Below are positions 8,840-18,300 of a DNA stretch of 64,000 bases, piece after piece. Made by a program: the position numbers and the translations under genes. How positions within the stretch are numbered: position 1 is the stretch's first letter; the number at the start of each line of letters is the position of its first letter. Origin of the DNA: Phycicoccus sonneratiae (GTDB taxonomy: Bacteria > Actinomycetota > Actinomycetes > Actinomycetales > Dermatophilaceae); assembly GCF_016887965.1 (NCBI RefSeq), contig NZ_JAFDVD010000017.1, forward strand, positions 62,001 through 126,000, given 5' to 3'. The notes under the pieces are model-generated. The model did not search any database and was not told the origin of the DNA. It saw nothing but the letters and a program-made list of their open reading frames with translations.

Positions 8840-9721
8840 GTGGCCATCGTCACTCGGCTCGACGCCGTCTCGCCCCCGGAGCGGGCCGATCGCCCGGTCC
8901 TCGTCGCCGGACCGCGCCTGCGGGCCGGAACCGTGCTGTCGTGGGTCGTGGTCGGGCTGATGACCCTCCAGGCCGTCCTCGGACTCGCTGTCGACGGCCT
9001 CTACCCCGAGCAGGCGTGGGCCGTGGCCGCGCTCCGGGGCAACGACCTCGTCACCGTCGCGATCGTGGTCCCGGCGCTGGCGCTCGCCCTCGTCCTCTCC
9101 CGGCGTGGGGGATCCGCACCGGCAGCCGCCACCTGGCTCGGGCTGCTCTTCTACGGCGTCTACAACTTCGCGTACTACGCCTTCGGCGCCGCCTTCAGCC
9201 GCGTCTTCCTCCTCCACGTCGCGGCCTTCTCGCTCTCCGTGTGGGCGCTGGTCCTCCTCGGGACGAGCGTCGACGCCGCGGCGCTCGCGGCCCACGTCCG
9301 TGGCGGACCCGCCGCGCGCGTCGTCGCGGGGTTCACGGCGCTCGTCGGGCTCGCCCTGGTCGGCGCCTGGGGCGCGATGTCGGTGCGCTTCGCGGTCACC
9401 GGACGGCTCCCCGAGGACGTCATGCCGCCCAGTGCGGTGCACCTCGTCTACGCCCTCGACCTCGGCGTCCTCGCGCCCGTGTTCCTCGTCGCCGGCGTCC
9501 TGCTGTGGCGCCGCCGGGCGTGGGGGTCGGTGCTGGCGTCGGCGGTCAACGTCTCCGGGGCGGCCTACCTCGCGGTGCTCGAGGTCGTCGGGGGGTTCCA
9601 GGCCGACGCCGGGATCGCGGGGAAGACGTGGGCGTCGCCGGTCGGCATCGGGTCGACCCTGCTGTGCCTCGGGGCGGCGCTCGTCCTCCTCGTGCGGGTG
9701 CCTCGCTCAGCCGAGGCGTGA
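8840..9721 (+). CDS. Multi-pass membrane protein of unknown function
   Basis: A 293-residue hydrophobic protein with about eight predicted membrane spans, for example VLSWVVVGLMTLQAVLGLAV near residues 32-51. I do not recognise a family motif or catalytic residue. GTG at 8840 is chosen because GAGGAGG lies 6-7 bp upstream. The 131-bp upstream gap has room for a promoter. The last 15 bases overlap the end of the convergent DUF5701 gene, so antisense transcription of both 3' ends is expected. Confidence 0.8.
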   Translation: MAIVTRLDAVSPPERADRPVLVAGPRLRAGTVLSWVVVGLMTLQAVLGLAVDGLYPEQAWAVAALRGNDLVTVAIVVPALALALVLSRRGGSAPAAATWLGLLFYGVYNFAYYAFGAAFSRVFLLHVAAFSLSVWALVLLGTSVDAAALAAHVRGGPAARVVAGFTALVGLALVGAWGAMSVRFAVTGRLPEDVMPPSAVHLVYALDLGVLAPVFLVAGVLLWRRRAWGSVLASAVNVSGAAYLAVLEVVGGFQADAGIAGKTWASPVGIGSTLLCLGAALVLLVRVPRSAEA

Positions 9722-10366
9722 CCCGGCCGAGGCGACCCCGAGCCAGGTGTGCGGGTTGCCGTCCCAGCACCAGCCCAGCTTCGGCGCGCGCTCGCTGATC
9801 CACAGCGCCGGCACCCGACGGTCGCCGCGCCGGGAGCCCGACAGCATGAAGCAGCGGTTCTTCTCGAGCAGCGCCGGCGCGTGCGTGACGGTGGCGATCC
9901 CCTCCTCGATGGTCAGGGGGGTCCGTCCGCGGCCGAGCACCACCGGCAGCGCCTCCTCGGGGCGGACGCCGCAGAACTCCTCGCCGCGGTCGACGTCGAG
10001 CAGGAGGTAGGCGTCCGGGCGGGGCAGGGCGACCGCCTCGATCGGCCGGTACGGCGACAGCCCCGCCTCGCCGTGGTTGCGGTCGAGGATGCCGGGCCGG
10101 GTGCCGCGCGGCGCGAGCCGCAGGAGCGGGACGGTCCGCTCGGGGTCGACGACCTCGCGGGTCACGACGAGGACGAGGGGGGTGCGTCCGTGAGCGGTCG
10201 GCGGCAGGTCGCCGAGACCGGCGGCCAGGTCGCGCAGCGGGGCGACGCGGGCGCGGAAGGCGTTCTCGGAGTCGCCGGCGAGGGCCGGGTAGCCGAGGCG
10301 GACGAGGGTCGCGACCTGCTCGTCGAGGACGTCGAGGGCGGGTGCGGTGGCGGCGGGAGCGGTGAT
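9707..10366 (-). CDS. DUF5701 family protein, apparent ATC start codon
   Basis: About 219 residues, recognised as DUF5701 from EQVATLVRLGYPALAG near the N-terminus and the C-terminal RRVPALWISERAPKLGW. The function is unknown. No ATG, GTG or TTG occurs near the expected N-terminus in this frame. A perfect GGAGG (10378-10374) is followed after 7 nt by ATC at 10366, exactly where homologues would be expected to begin. Either the gene starts with the rare codon ATC, or one base differs from the true sequence. The coding frame is well supported because conserved residues begin within 20 codons. It overlaps the convergent membrane protein gene by 15 bp. Confidence 0.8.
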   Translation of the reverse strand: MTAPAATAPALDVLDEQVATLVRLGYPALAGDSENAFRARVAPLRDLAAGLGDLPPTAHGRTPLVLVVTREVVDPERTVPLLRLAPRGTRPGILDRNHGEAGLSPYRPIEAVALPRPDAYLLLDVDRGEEFCGVRPEEALPVVLGRGRTPLTIEEGIATVTHAPALLEKNRCFMLSGSRRGDRRVPALWISERAPKLGWCWDGNPHTWLGVASAGSRLG

Positions 10367-10446
10367 GGCGGGACCTCCGGGTCGTCGTGGGCGGCCCGGT
10401 CTCAACGCCTCGACCCGCGCCGGAGTTCCCCGCCGGCCAGGCTGCC

Positions 10447-10556
10447 GGTCGAGGTGAACCCGACGCGCAGAGGGTCCCGCATCACCTCGACCCACCCGGA
10501 CCCTCCACCGGTCGAGGTGAGACCCGACCCGCAGAGGGTCGCGTATCACCTCGACC
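10447..10556. repeat. Two tandem palindromic units (family A) at the 3' end of the MFS gene
   Basis: Two copies (10447-10492 and 10510-10556) each have arms GGTCGAGGTGA and TCACCTCGACC around a similar 24-25-bp centre. Most of the centre (GCAGAGGGTC...) is shared, so this is a duplicated unit. The right arm of the second copy contains the stop codon of the minus-strand MFS gene. Both units lie between that gene and DUF5701. They could end or stabilise the MFS transcript; no T-tract is present. Confidence 0.75.
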
Positions 10557-11820
10557 CGGCAGCCGCCCCGCCGGCCGTCGACCGCCGCACCGGGTGGGTC
10601 TCGCGGGCCCGCAGCCACGGCACCGCCGCGACGAGGGTGATGGCGCCCGTGACGGCGAAGGCCAGGCCGAAGCTGCCCTCGTCGACGAGCAGGCCGGCGA
10701 CGACCGGGCCGATGATGGCGCCGGTGTCGGCGGACATCTGGAAGGCCGCGAGCGCGGGGCCGCCGTTGCGCTCGCGACCGACGACGTCGGCGAGCGAGGC
10801 CTGCTGGGCCGGGTTGAGCGCGCCCGAGCCGAGGCCGGCGACGACGGAGCAGGCGATGAGCAGGGGCAGGGTGCTCGCGAGGCCGGTGAGCGCGGTGAAG
10901 ACGCCCGACACGACGAGCCCCCCGATGATGTACGGCTTGCGACCGACCCGGTCCGAGGTGCGTCCGGCGAAGGTCAGCCCGACGGCGTTGCCGACCGCGA
11001 AGGTGGCCAGGGCGGTGCCGGCCACGAGCGACTGCTGGGACTCGCGCGTCGCGACGTCGAGGCCCTGGTCGACGATGACGGCGGCCGCGAAGAGCGGCAG
11101 GATCGCGTTCCGGACCCCGAAGTTCGCCCAGCCGTTGGCGAACCCGGAGGCGACCGCCGCGCGGTAGGCGCTGTCGCGCCAGCCGTCGCGGACGCCCATG
11201 ACGGGCAGGACCGGCGCACCCTCGACCGGGCGCAGGGAGGCGTCCTTGAGGAAGACGAAGACGATCGTCGCGGCGAGCAGCAGGGCCGCCGCGTAGACGA
11301 GGAAGGGCACCCGCAGGCCGAGCCCGCCGAGGGTGCCACCGACCACCGGCCCGCCGATGCCGCCGATGAGGAACGCCGAGGCGTAGGCCGAGGAGACCCG
11401 GGCCCGGATGGACGGCGGCGCCAGCCGCACGATGAGCGCGACGGCCGAGACGGTGAACATCACCGACCCGATGCCGCCGAGGCCGCGGAAGACGAGCAGC
11501 TGCCAGTAGGAGTGGGCGAAGGCCGTGGCCCCGGTGGAGACCGCGACGATGACGAGCCCCGCGAGGTAGATGGGCCGCTCGCCGAGCCGGGCGATGAGCC
11601 GGCCACCTGCGGGCGCGAAGAGCAGCCGGAAGAACGCGAACGCGCTGACGACGACGCTGCTGGCCGTCGCCCCGACCCCGAAGCTCTGGGCGAACTGCGG
11701 GAGGACCGGCGTGATGAGCCCGAACCCGAGCGCGATGACGAACGCCGACGCGATGAGGACCCAGATCTCGCGGGGGATGCGGGCGGTGGCGGAGGGGGTC
11801 GTCACGGGGTCGGCGGACAC
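10546..11820 (-). CDS. MFS transporter (12-TM)
   Basis: A 424-residue major facilitator. TM1 (VLIASAFVIALGFGLITPVL) is followed by GGRLIARLGERPIYL (motif A), and a second motif A-like GRTSDRVGRKPYII lies mid-protein, giving the usual two six-helix halves. The profile resembles multidrug or sugar-efflux MFS proteins. The open frame extends upstream, but membrane-protein character begins only after a GTG at 11820, which I take as start; a GTG five codons later is also possible. The stop codon lies inside a palindromic repeat. It is 58 bp downstream of the small lipoprotein gene on the same strand. Confidence 0.87.
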   Translation of the reverse strand: MSADPVTTPSATARIPREIWVLIASAFVIALGFGLITPVLPQFAQSFGVGATASSVVVSAFAFFRLLFAPAGGRLIARLGERPIYLAGLVIVAVSTGATAFAHSYWQLLVFRGLGGIGSVMFTVSAVALIVRLAPPSIRARVSSAYASAFLIGGIGGPVVGGTLGGLGLRVPFLVYAAALLLAATIVFVFLKDASLRPVEGAPVLPVMGVRDGWRDSAYRAAVASGFANGWANFGVRNAILPLFAAAVIVDQGLDVATRESQQSLVAGTALATFAVGNAVGLTFAGRTSDRVGRKPYIIGGLVVSGVFTALTGLASTLPLLIACSVVAGLGSGALNPAQQASLADVVGRERNGGPALAAFQMSADTGAIIGPVVAGLLVDEGSFGLAFAVTGAITLVAAVPWLRARETHPVRRSTAGGAAAGSR

Positions 11821-11878
11821 GATCCACCAGTATGCCCGCGCCCACCGACGCCGCGGCCTCAGCCGGCGGAGGTGCCGC

Positions 11879-12313
11879 TCACTTCGCCGCGGCCTTGGTG
11901 GCCGAGGGCACGCACTGCGCGTCGGCGGCCTTCTCGTCGCCGGAGTAGAAGTCCTTCGCCTCGAGCTCGGTCGAGTCGCCGCCGTCGAGGGTCTCGGTGA
12001 GCGTCGTGCTGCCGAGGACCGTGCCGCCATCCTTCTTCGCGACCGCGACGAGGACGGTGTAGGTCATCCGGTCCGACCCGTCGTTGGTCAGGGTGGCCGA
12101 GAAGGACCAGTCCTTGCCGTCCTGCGCGCACTCGACCTTCGAGAGCTCCTTGATGGCGCCGGCCGGCTGGTTGCTCGGCGGGGCCGCGGTGACGGTCCGG
12201 AGCGCACCGCTGTTCGTCGGGGTGGGCTCCGCGTCGTCGCCCGAGCAGCCGGCGAGGCCGGTGGCGAGCAGGAGGGTGGTCAGGGCGGCGGTGGCCCGCG
12301 TCCTGGGTGTCAC
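11879..12313 (-). CDS. Small lipoprotein of unknown function
   Basis: 144 residues, with a signal sequence (Arg-rich start, TTLLLATGLAGC) whose lipobox Cys is about residue 24, followed by an Asp/Glu/Thr linker. The mature part has two Cys (in VECAQDGKDW and DAQCVPS) that could form a disulfide, and a beta-strand-rich, FxxExE-like domain (NDGSDRMTYTVLVAVAKKDG). GTG at 12313 is preceded by GAGGAA at 8-bp spacing. It begins only 34 bp after the stop of the giant surface-protein gene and could be co-transcribed with it. Confidence 0.8.
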   Translation of the reverse strand: MTPRTRATAALTTLLLATGLAGCSGDDAEPTPTNSGALRTVTAAPPSNQPAGAIKELSKVECAQDGKDWSFSATLTNDGSDRMTYTVLVAVAKKDGGTVLGSTTLTETLDGGDSTELEAKDFYSGDEKAADAQCVPSATKAAAK

Positions 12314-12347
12314 GACGTGCGTTCCTCTCGTTGGGGTCTTCAGTGCA

Positions 12348-15300
12348 TCACGGTCGGTGGGCGTGCCGGGCACCGGCTCCGCGCCGCCGGGAGGCCAGCA
12401 CCGCCAGCAGGCCGGCGAGGACGAGCAGGAGGCCCAGGCCGAGGCCGCGGACCAGGTCGGTCCCGGTCTGCGCGAGGGGGCCCCCGCCACCGGCCGACGG
12501 CGGGACCGCGTCGTCGGTCGCCGCGACGGTCACGGAGTCCGCGTCGGACACGACGGCGTCGTACGGGTCGGCGGCCGTGACGCCCGCGCGGTTGACCACC
12601 TCGCCGGAACGCACCTCGGCGGCGGTCACGACGTGGGTCCTGGTGAGGTCGGCGCAGGCCTGCGTGGCCCCCGGTGCAAGCGGCCCGGCCGTGCACAGCG
12701 TGCCGGCGAGGCCGAGCATCGGGTCGGTGAGGCGGACGTCGGTGAGCACGGTGTCCCCGGTGTTGCGGACCGAGAACGAGTACTCGATGCGCTCGCCGGC
12801 GTCGGCCCTGTCGTCGCCGTCCTCGTCGCGGAGCCGCGCGGTCTTCGTCAGCTCGATGCCGGAGGTCGGCCGCGTCTCGACGACCGCCGCGCTCTCGCTC
12901 GGGGCGGGGTCGGGGACACCGGCGGTGTCGCTGACCGCCGTCGCGACGGCGACGTTGCGGATCATCCCGGCCGCCGCGTCGGCCGGCGTGACGACGTAGG
13001 CGAGGACCGAGCAGTCGAGCGAGTCACCCGGCGCCAGCGGACCGGCGGGGCAGGTGACCTCGCCGCCGAGGCGCGGGTCGGAGACCGCGACGTCGGTGAG
13101 GGTGACCGTGCCCGTGTTCGTCACGCGGAAGGCGTAGCGGATGGTCTCGCCGGCCGAGGCGCGGCCGTCGCCGTCCTCGTCGACGAGGGTGCCCGTCTTG
13201 ACGAGGTCGAGGGAGGCGCCGCCCGTGACGGGGACGGAGACCTCGTCGGTGGCGGCGACCCGGGGGCCGCTCGGACCGGCGGAGGACCCGGACGCGGTCG
13301 CGGTGTTGTCGACCCGGCCGGCGTCGAGGTCGGCCTGGGTCAGCGCGTAGGTCGCGGTGCAGGACCTCGAGGCCCCGGGGGCCAGCGGGCCGGTGCCGCA
13401 CGCCAGCCCGGCGAGCGAGAGGCGGGCGTCGTCGACCGTCACGTCGAAGAGCGTCGTCGTGCCCGTGTTCGTCACGGTGAAGGTGTAGGTGACGCTGTCA
13501 CCGGCGTCGACCCGGCCCGAGTCGTTGGTGTCCGTGACCGGCCCGGCCGTCTTGTCGAGGGCGATGCCCGCGGCGTCGTCGACGACGACGGTGGCGGTGT
13601 CGACGGCCGACACCGGGGCGCCGCCGGGACCTTCCGCCCGCGCCGTCGCGGTGTTGTCGACCCGGCCCGCGTCGACGTCGGCCTGGGTGAGGACGTACGG
13701 GTCGGCCGTGCAGGTGGTGCTCGCGCCGGCGGCGAGGGTGGTCGCCGGGCACGTGACGTCGCCGACGAGGGGGTCCTCGACCGTGAGGCCGGTGAGCGTC
13801 GTCGTCCCGGTGTTGCGGACGGCGAAGGTGTAGGTGACGGTGTCGCCGGCGTCCGCCGTGCCTGAGTTGTTCGCGTCGACGACCGCGCCGGCCGTCTTCG
13901 TCAGCCGGAGCTGCGCGAGGCCGTCGAGAGGCACGACCGCCGAGGCGTCGTCCGTCACGGTCCCGCCGGTGGTCGGCACCGCCGTCACGGTCGCGGTGTT
14001 GAGGACGGCGCCGGCGTCGAGGTCGGATGCGGTCAGCGTGTAGAGCACCGTCGTCGCGCACGCGGCCGAGGCGCCGGGCGCGAGCGGGCCGTCGGTGCAG
14101 GCCAGGCCGGTGACGTCGAGGCGCGGGTCGTCGACGACGAGGTCGGTGAGCGAGACGTCACCGGAGTTGCGGACGGAGAAGGCGAACTCGACCTGGTCGC
14201 CGGCCGAGACGCGACCGTCACCGTCGGTGTCGCGGACCCCGGACGCGGTCTTCGTCAGCTCGACCGACGCGGTGGGGGCGAGGACGACGGTGGCGCTGTC
14301 CTCGGCCCTCAGGGCGGCGCCACGGCTGTCGGTGCCCCGCACGGCCGCGGTGTTGTCGACCCGGCCGTCGTCGACGTCGCCCTGGGTGAGCACGTGGTCG
14401 CGTTCGCAGGACGTGCTCGCCCCGGGTGCCAGGGAGGTGTCACCGCACTCGGCGCCGACGAGCCCGAGCCGCGCGTCGTCGAGGACCAGCCCGGAGACGG
14501 TCGTCGCGCCGGTGTTCGTCACGGTGAAGCGGTAGGTGACGGTGTCGCCGGCGTCGTCACGGCCCGACCCGTTGGTGTCGTCGACCCCGACCACGTCCTT
14601 GACGAGCCCGAGCGCACCGGAGGGTGCGAGGTCGGCCGTCGCCGAGTCGGTGGCGTCGACGGGGTCGCCGGTCGGCGGGGTGCCCCGGACCGTCGCGGTG
14701 TTGGTCACCGACCCGGCGTCGACGTCGTCCTGGGTCAGCGCGTACGCCGGCGGGACGCAGGTCCGCGTCTCGCCCGGCGCGAGGGGCCCTGCGCCGCAGG
14801 CGAAGTCGGTGAGGCCGAGCAGCGCGTCGTCGACGACGACGGTGTCGAGGGTCGTGGTGCCGGTGTTCGTCACGGTGAGGGTCCAGGTGACGGTGTCACC
14901 CGCGTCCACGCCGTTCGTGTCGGGGTCGCCGACGTCGCCCGCGGTCTTCGTGAGCGACACCGAGGCCGCACCGGCGAGCGGGACGCGCACCGAGTCCTCG
15001 TCGGACACGACGGCGACGGGGCTGGTCGCCGTGACCCGGGCGGTGTTGTCGACGCGGCCGGCGTCGAGGTCGGGCTGGGTGAGGGTGTGCACCGGCGCGG
15101 TGCAGGACGTGGACGCACCGGCGGCCAGCGTCGTCGCAGCGCAGGTGACGGCGCCGAGCAGCGGGTCGGACACCTCGACGTCGGTGAGCGTGACGTTCGA
15201 GGTGTTCTCGACGCGCAGGGTGAAGCCGACGGTGTCGCCCGCGTCGACGCGGCCGGAGCCGTTGGCGTCGACGACGTCGCCGGCGGTCTTGACGAGCCGG

Positions 15301-18300
15301 ACCTCGGCCACGCGGTCGAGCGGGGCCGACGCGCTGTCGTCGTCGGAGACGGTGCCCCCGGCCGGCGTCGCCGCGTCGACGGTGGCGGTGTTGTCGACCG
15401 TCCCCGCGTCGAGGTCGTCGGCGGTCAGCGTGTGGGGGCGCGGCGCCTCGCACGTGGCGGCGGCACCGGGGACGAGCGGGCCGGTCGCGCAGGCGAACCC
15501 GTCGAGCCCGAGCAGCGCGTCGGTGACGGCGGGGTCGGAGAGGGTCGTGGCCCCGGTGTTGGTCACGACGAAGGTGTAGGTGAGCTGGTCACCCACGCTC
15601 GGTCGGCCGTCGTCGTCGACGTCGACGACCGCGGAGACCGACTTGTCGAGCCGCACCGACGAGGGACCGGCGAGCGTGACGGTGGCGGAGTCGTCGTCGG
15701 TGGCCGGGTCGCCGCCCGGCGTGCGCGCGGTGGCGGTCGCGGTGTTGACCAGCTCGCCGGCGTCGACGTCAGCCTGGGCCAGCTCGTACGTGGCGGTGGG
15801 GCAGGTGACGCTCGCCCCCGGGTCGAGCGAGCCGCCGCCGCAGCGCAACCCGTCGAGGCCCAACCGGCTGTCGCTGACCGCGACGTCGGTGAGGCGGGTG
15901 CTCCCCGTGTTCGTGACGACGAGGGTGTAGGTGACGGTGTCGCCCGCGTCGACCCGGCCGCTGCCGTTCGCGTCGACGACGTCTCCGGCCGTCTTGTCCA
16001 GCCGCAGGGTGCCGGTCGTCGACAGGCGCGTCGTGACGGTGTCGGTGGCGGTGGTCTCGACGTCCTGCGGGTCGAGCCCGACGACGGTCGCGGTGTTGTC
16101 CACCCGGCCGGCGTCGACGTCGGCCTGGGTGAGGACGTAGGCCGGCGCCGAGCACGTGGTCGTCGCACCCGGCGGCAGCGTGATGGCGCCGCACCGGATG
16201 TCGTCGAGGTTCGGGTCGGCGACCTGGATGACCCGCACGGTGACGTTCGAGACGTTCCGCACCGTGAAGGAGTAGGCGATCGTGTCGCCCGCCGAGTCCA
16301 CCCCGTCGCCGTCGACGTCGACGACGTCCGCCGCGGTCTTGTCGAGGGTCAGCTCGGCGAGCGTGGTCATCGGCGTCGTCGTGGACGACGAGGCGCTCGG
16401 CGCGGTCCCCGACGGCGGGACGGCGGTGGCGGTCGCCGTGTTGGAGACCGAGCCGGCGTCGACGTCGTCCTGGGTCAGCGTGTACGTCCACGTCCGGTCG
16501 CACGGGAGGCTCGCCCCCGGGGCGAGCGGGCCGGCGGTGCACGCGGCGTCCGTGAGCCCGAGCAGCGGGTCGGTGAGGGTCACGTCGCGCAGGGTCGTCG
16601 TGCCGTCGTTGCGCACCGAGAACGAGTACTCGACGGTGTCGCCGGCGTCCGCGCCGTTCCCGTCGGTGTCGGAGATCGCCGAGGCGGACTTCGTCAGGGC
16701 GAGCGCGTTGCGGCCGGTGACCTCGAGGTCGGTGCCGTCGGACGTCGTCACCGGGTCGCCCGGCGGCGTGAAGCCCGTCGCGGTCGCGGTGTTCGACAGG
16801 CCACCGGCGTCGATGTCGGCCTGGGTCAGGACGTAGCTGCCCGTGCAGTCGACCGACTCGCCGGGGGAGAGTGTCGCGACGCAGCGCAGCGCCGTGAGGC
16901 CGATCCGCGGGTCGGCGACGGTCAGCAGGTCGAGGGTCTGGGTTCCGGTGTTGGTCACCCGGAACGCGTAGTCGACGACGTCGCCGGCGTCGGTGGTCGT
17001 CGGGTCGAGGCCGCGGTCGGTCGTCGGCGTCCCGGCCGTCTTGCGCAGCGACATCCCGTTGGTCACCGGGACCCGGAGGCCGACCGAGCCGTCGGCCCGC
17101 GTCGGCGTGCCGTCCGGGCCGGTGGCCGTCGCCGTGGCGGTGTTGTCGACCCGCGCGGCGTCGACGTCGGCCTGGGTGAGGACGTAGGGGTCGCTCGTGC
17201 ACTCGGTCGACGCACCGGGGGCCAGCGTGTCGGTGCCGCAGACCTCGTCCTCGAGGCCGAGCCGCGCGTCGGTAAGGGCGACCCCCGTGAGGGTGACGTT
17301 CGAGGTGTTCGTGATCGTGAAGCCGTAGGTCACCGTGTCGCCGGCATCCGTGCGGCCGGAACCGTTCGCGTCGACGATCGGGCCCACGGTCTTGTCGAGG
17401 CGCAGCGCCGCGACCCGGTCGAGGGGCGTCACCGTGGAGGAGGTGTCGGTGGGCGCGGTGCCCGCCGGGGTCGTGGCGGTGACCGAGGCGGTGTTCGCGA
17501 CCGAGCCGGCGTCGACGTCGGCCTGGGTGAGGACGTGGACGACCGCGGCGTCGCACCCGAGCGTCTCGCCCGGCAGGAGCGGTTCGGTGGTGCAGGGCTC
17601 GCCGTCGAGGCCGAGCATCGCGTCGGTGAGCCGGACGTCGGTGAGGCGGGTCGTGCCGGTGTTGCGCACGGTGAACGTGTACGTGATCGTGTCGCCGGCG
17701 TCGGCACCGTTCCCGTCGAGGTCCTGGACCTCAGAGGCCGACTTGACGAGGTCGATGCCCGGTGCGGGGACGAGGACGACGGCCGCCGACGCGTCGTGGG
17801 ACAGGAGGGTCGACTCCGGCGTCAGCGCGGTGACGGACGCGGTGTTGTCGATGCGCCCCCGGTCGACGTCCTCCTGGGTGAGCACGAGGTCGGCGCTGCA
17901 CTCCGCCGAGGCCCCGGGGGCGAGGGAGTCGGCGCAGAGGAGGTCGGTGACGCCGACCACCTCGTCGCGGATCCTCGCGTCGGTCAGCGTGCGTGCTCCG
18001 GTGTTGGTCACCGTGAACGTGTAGGTCACCGTGTCGCCGGCGTCCTGGCGGCCGGTGCCGTTGGTGTCGCGCACCGGCCCGGCCACCTTGGCGAGCTCGA
18101 CCGACGCCGGGCCGTCCAGGGTGGTGGTCGTGCCGTCGGAGTCGGTGAGGTCGCGCCCCGTCGGGTCGGTACCGGTGGCGGTGGCGGTGTTGGTCACCGA
18201 GCCCGCGTCGAGGTCGGCCTGGGTCAGGGTGAGCACCGGCCCGTCACACGTGCGGGTCTCCCCCGGCGCGAGCGGGTCGGTGCCGCAGGGGAAGGCGACG

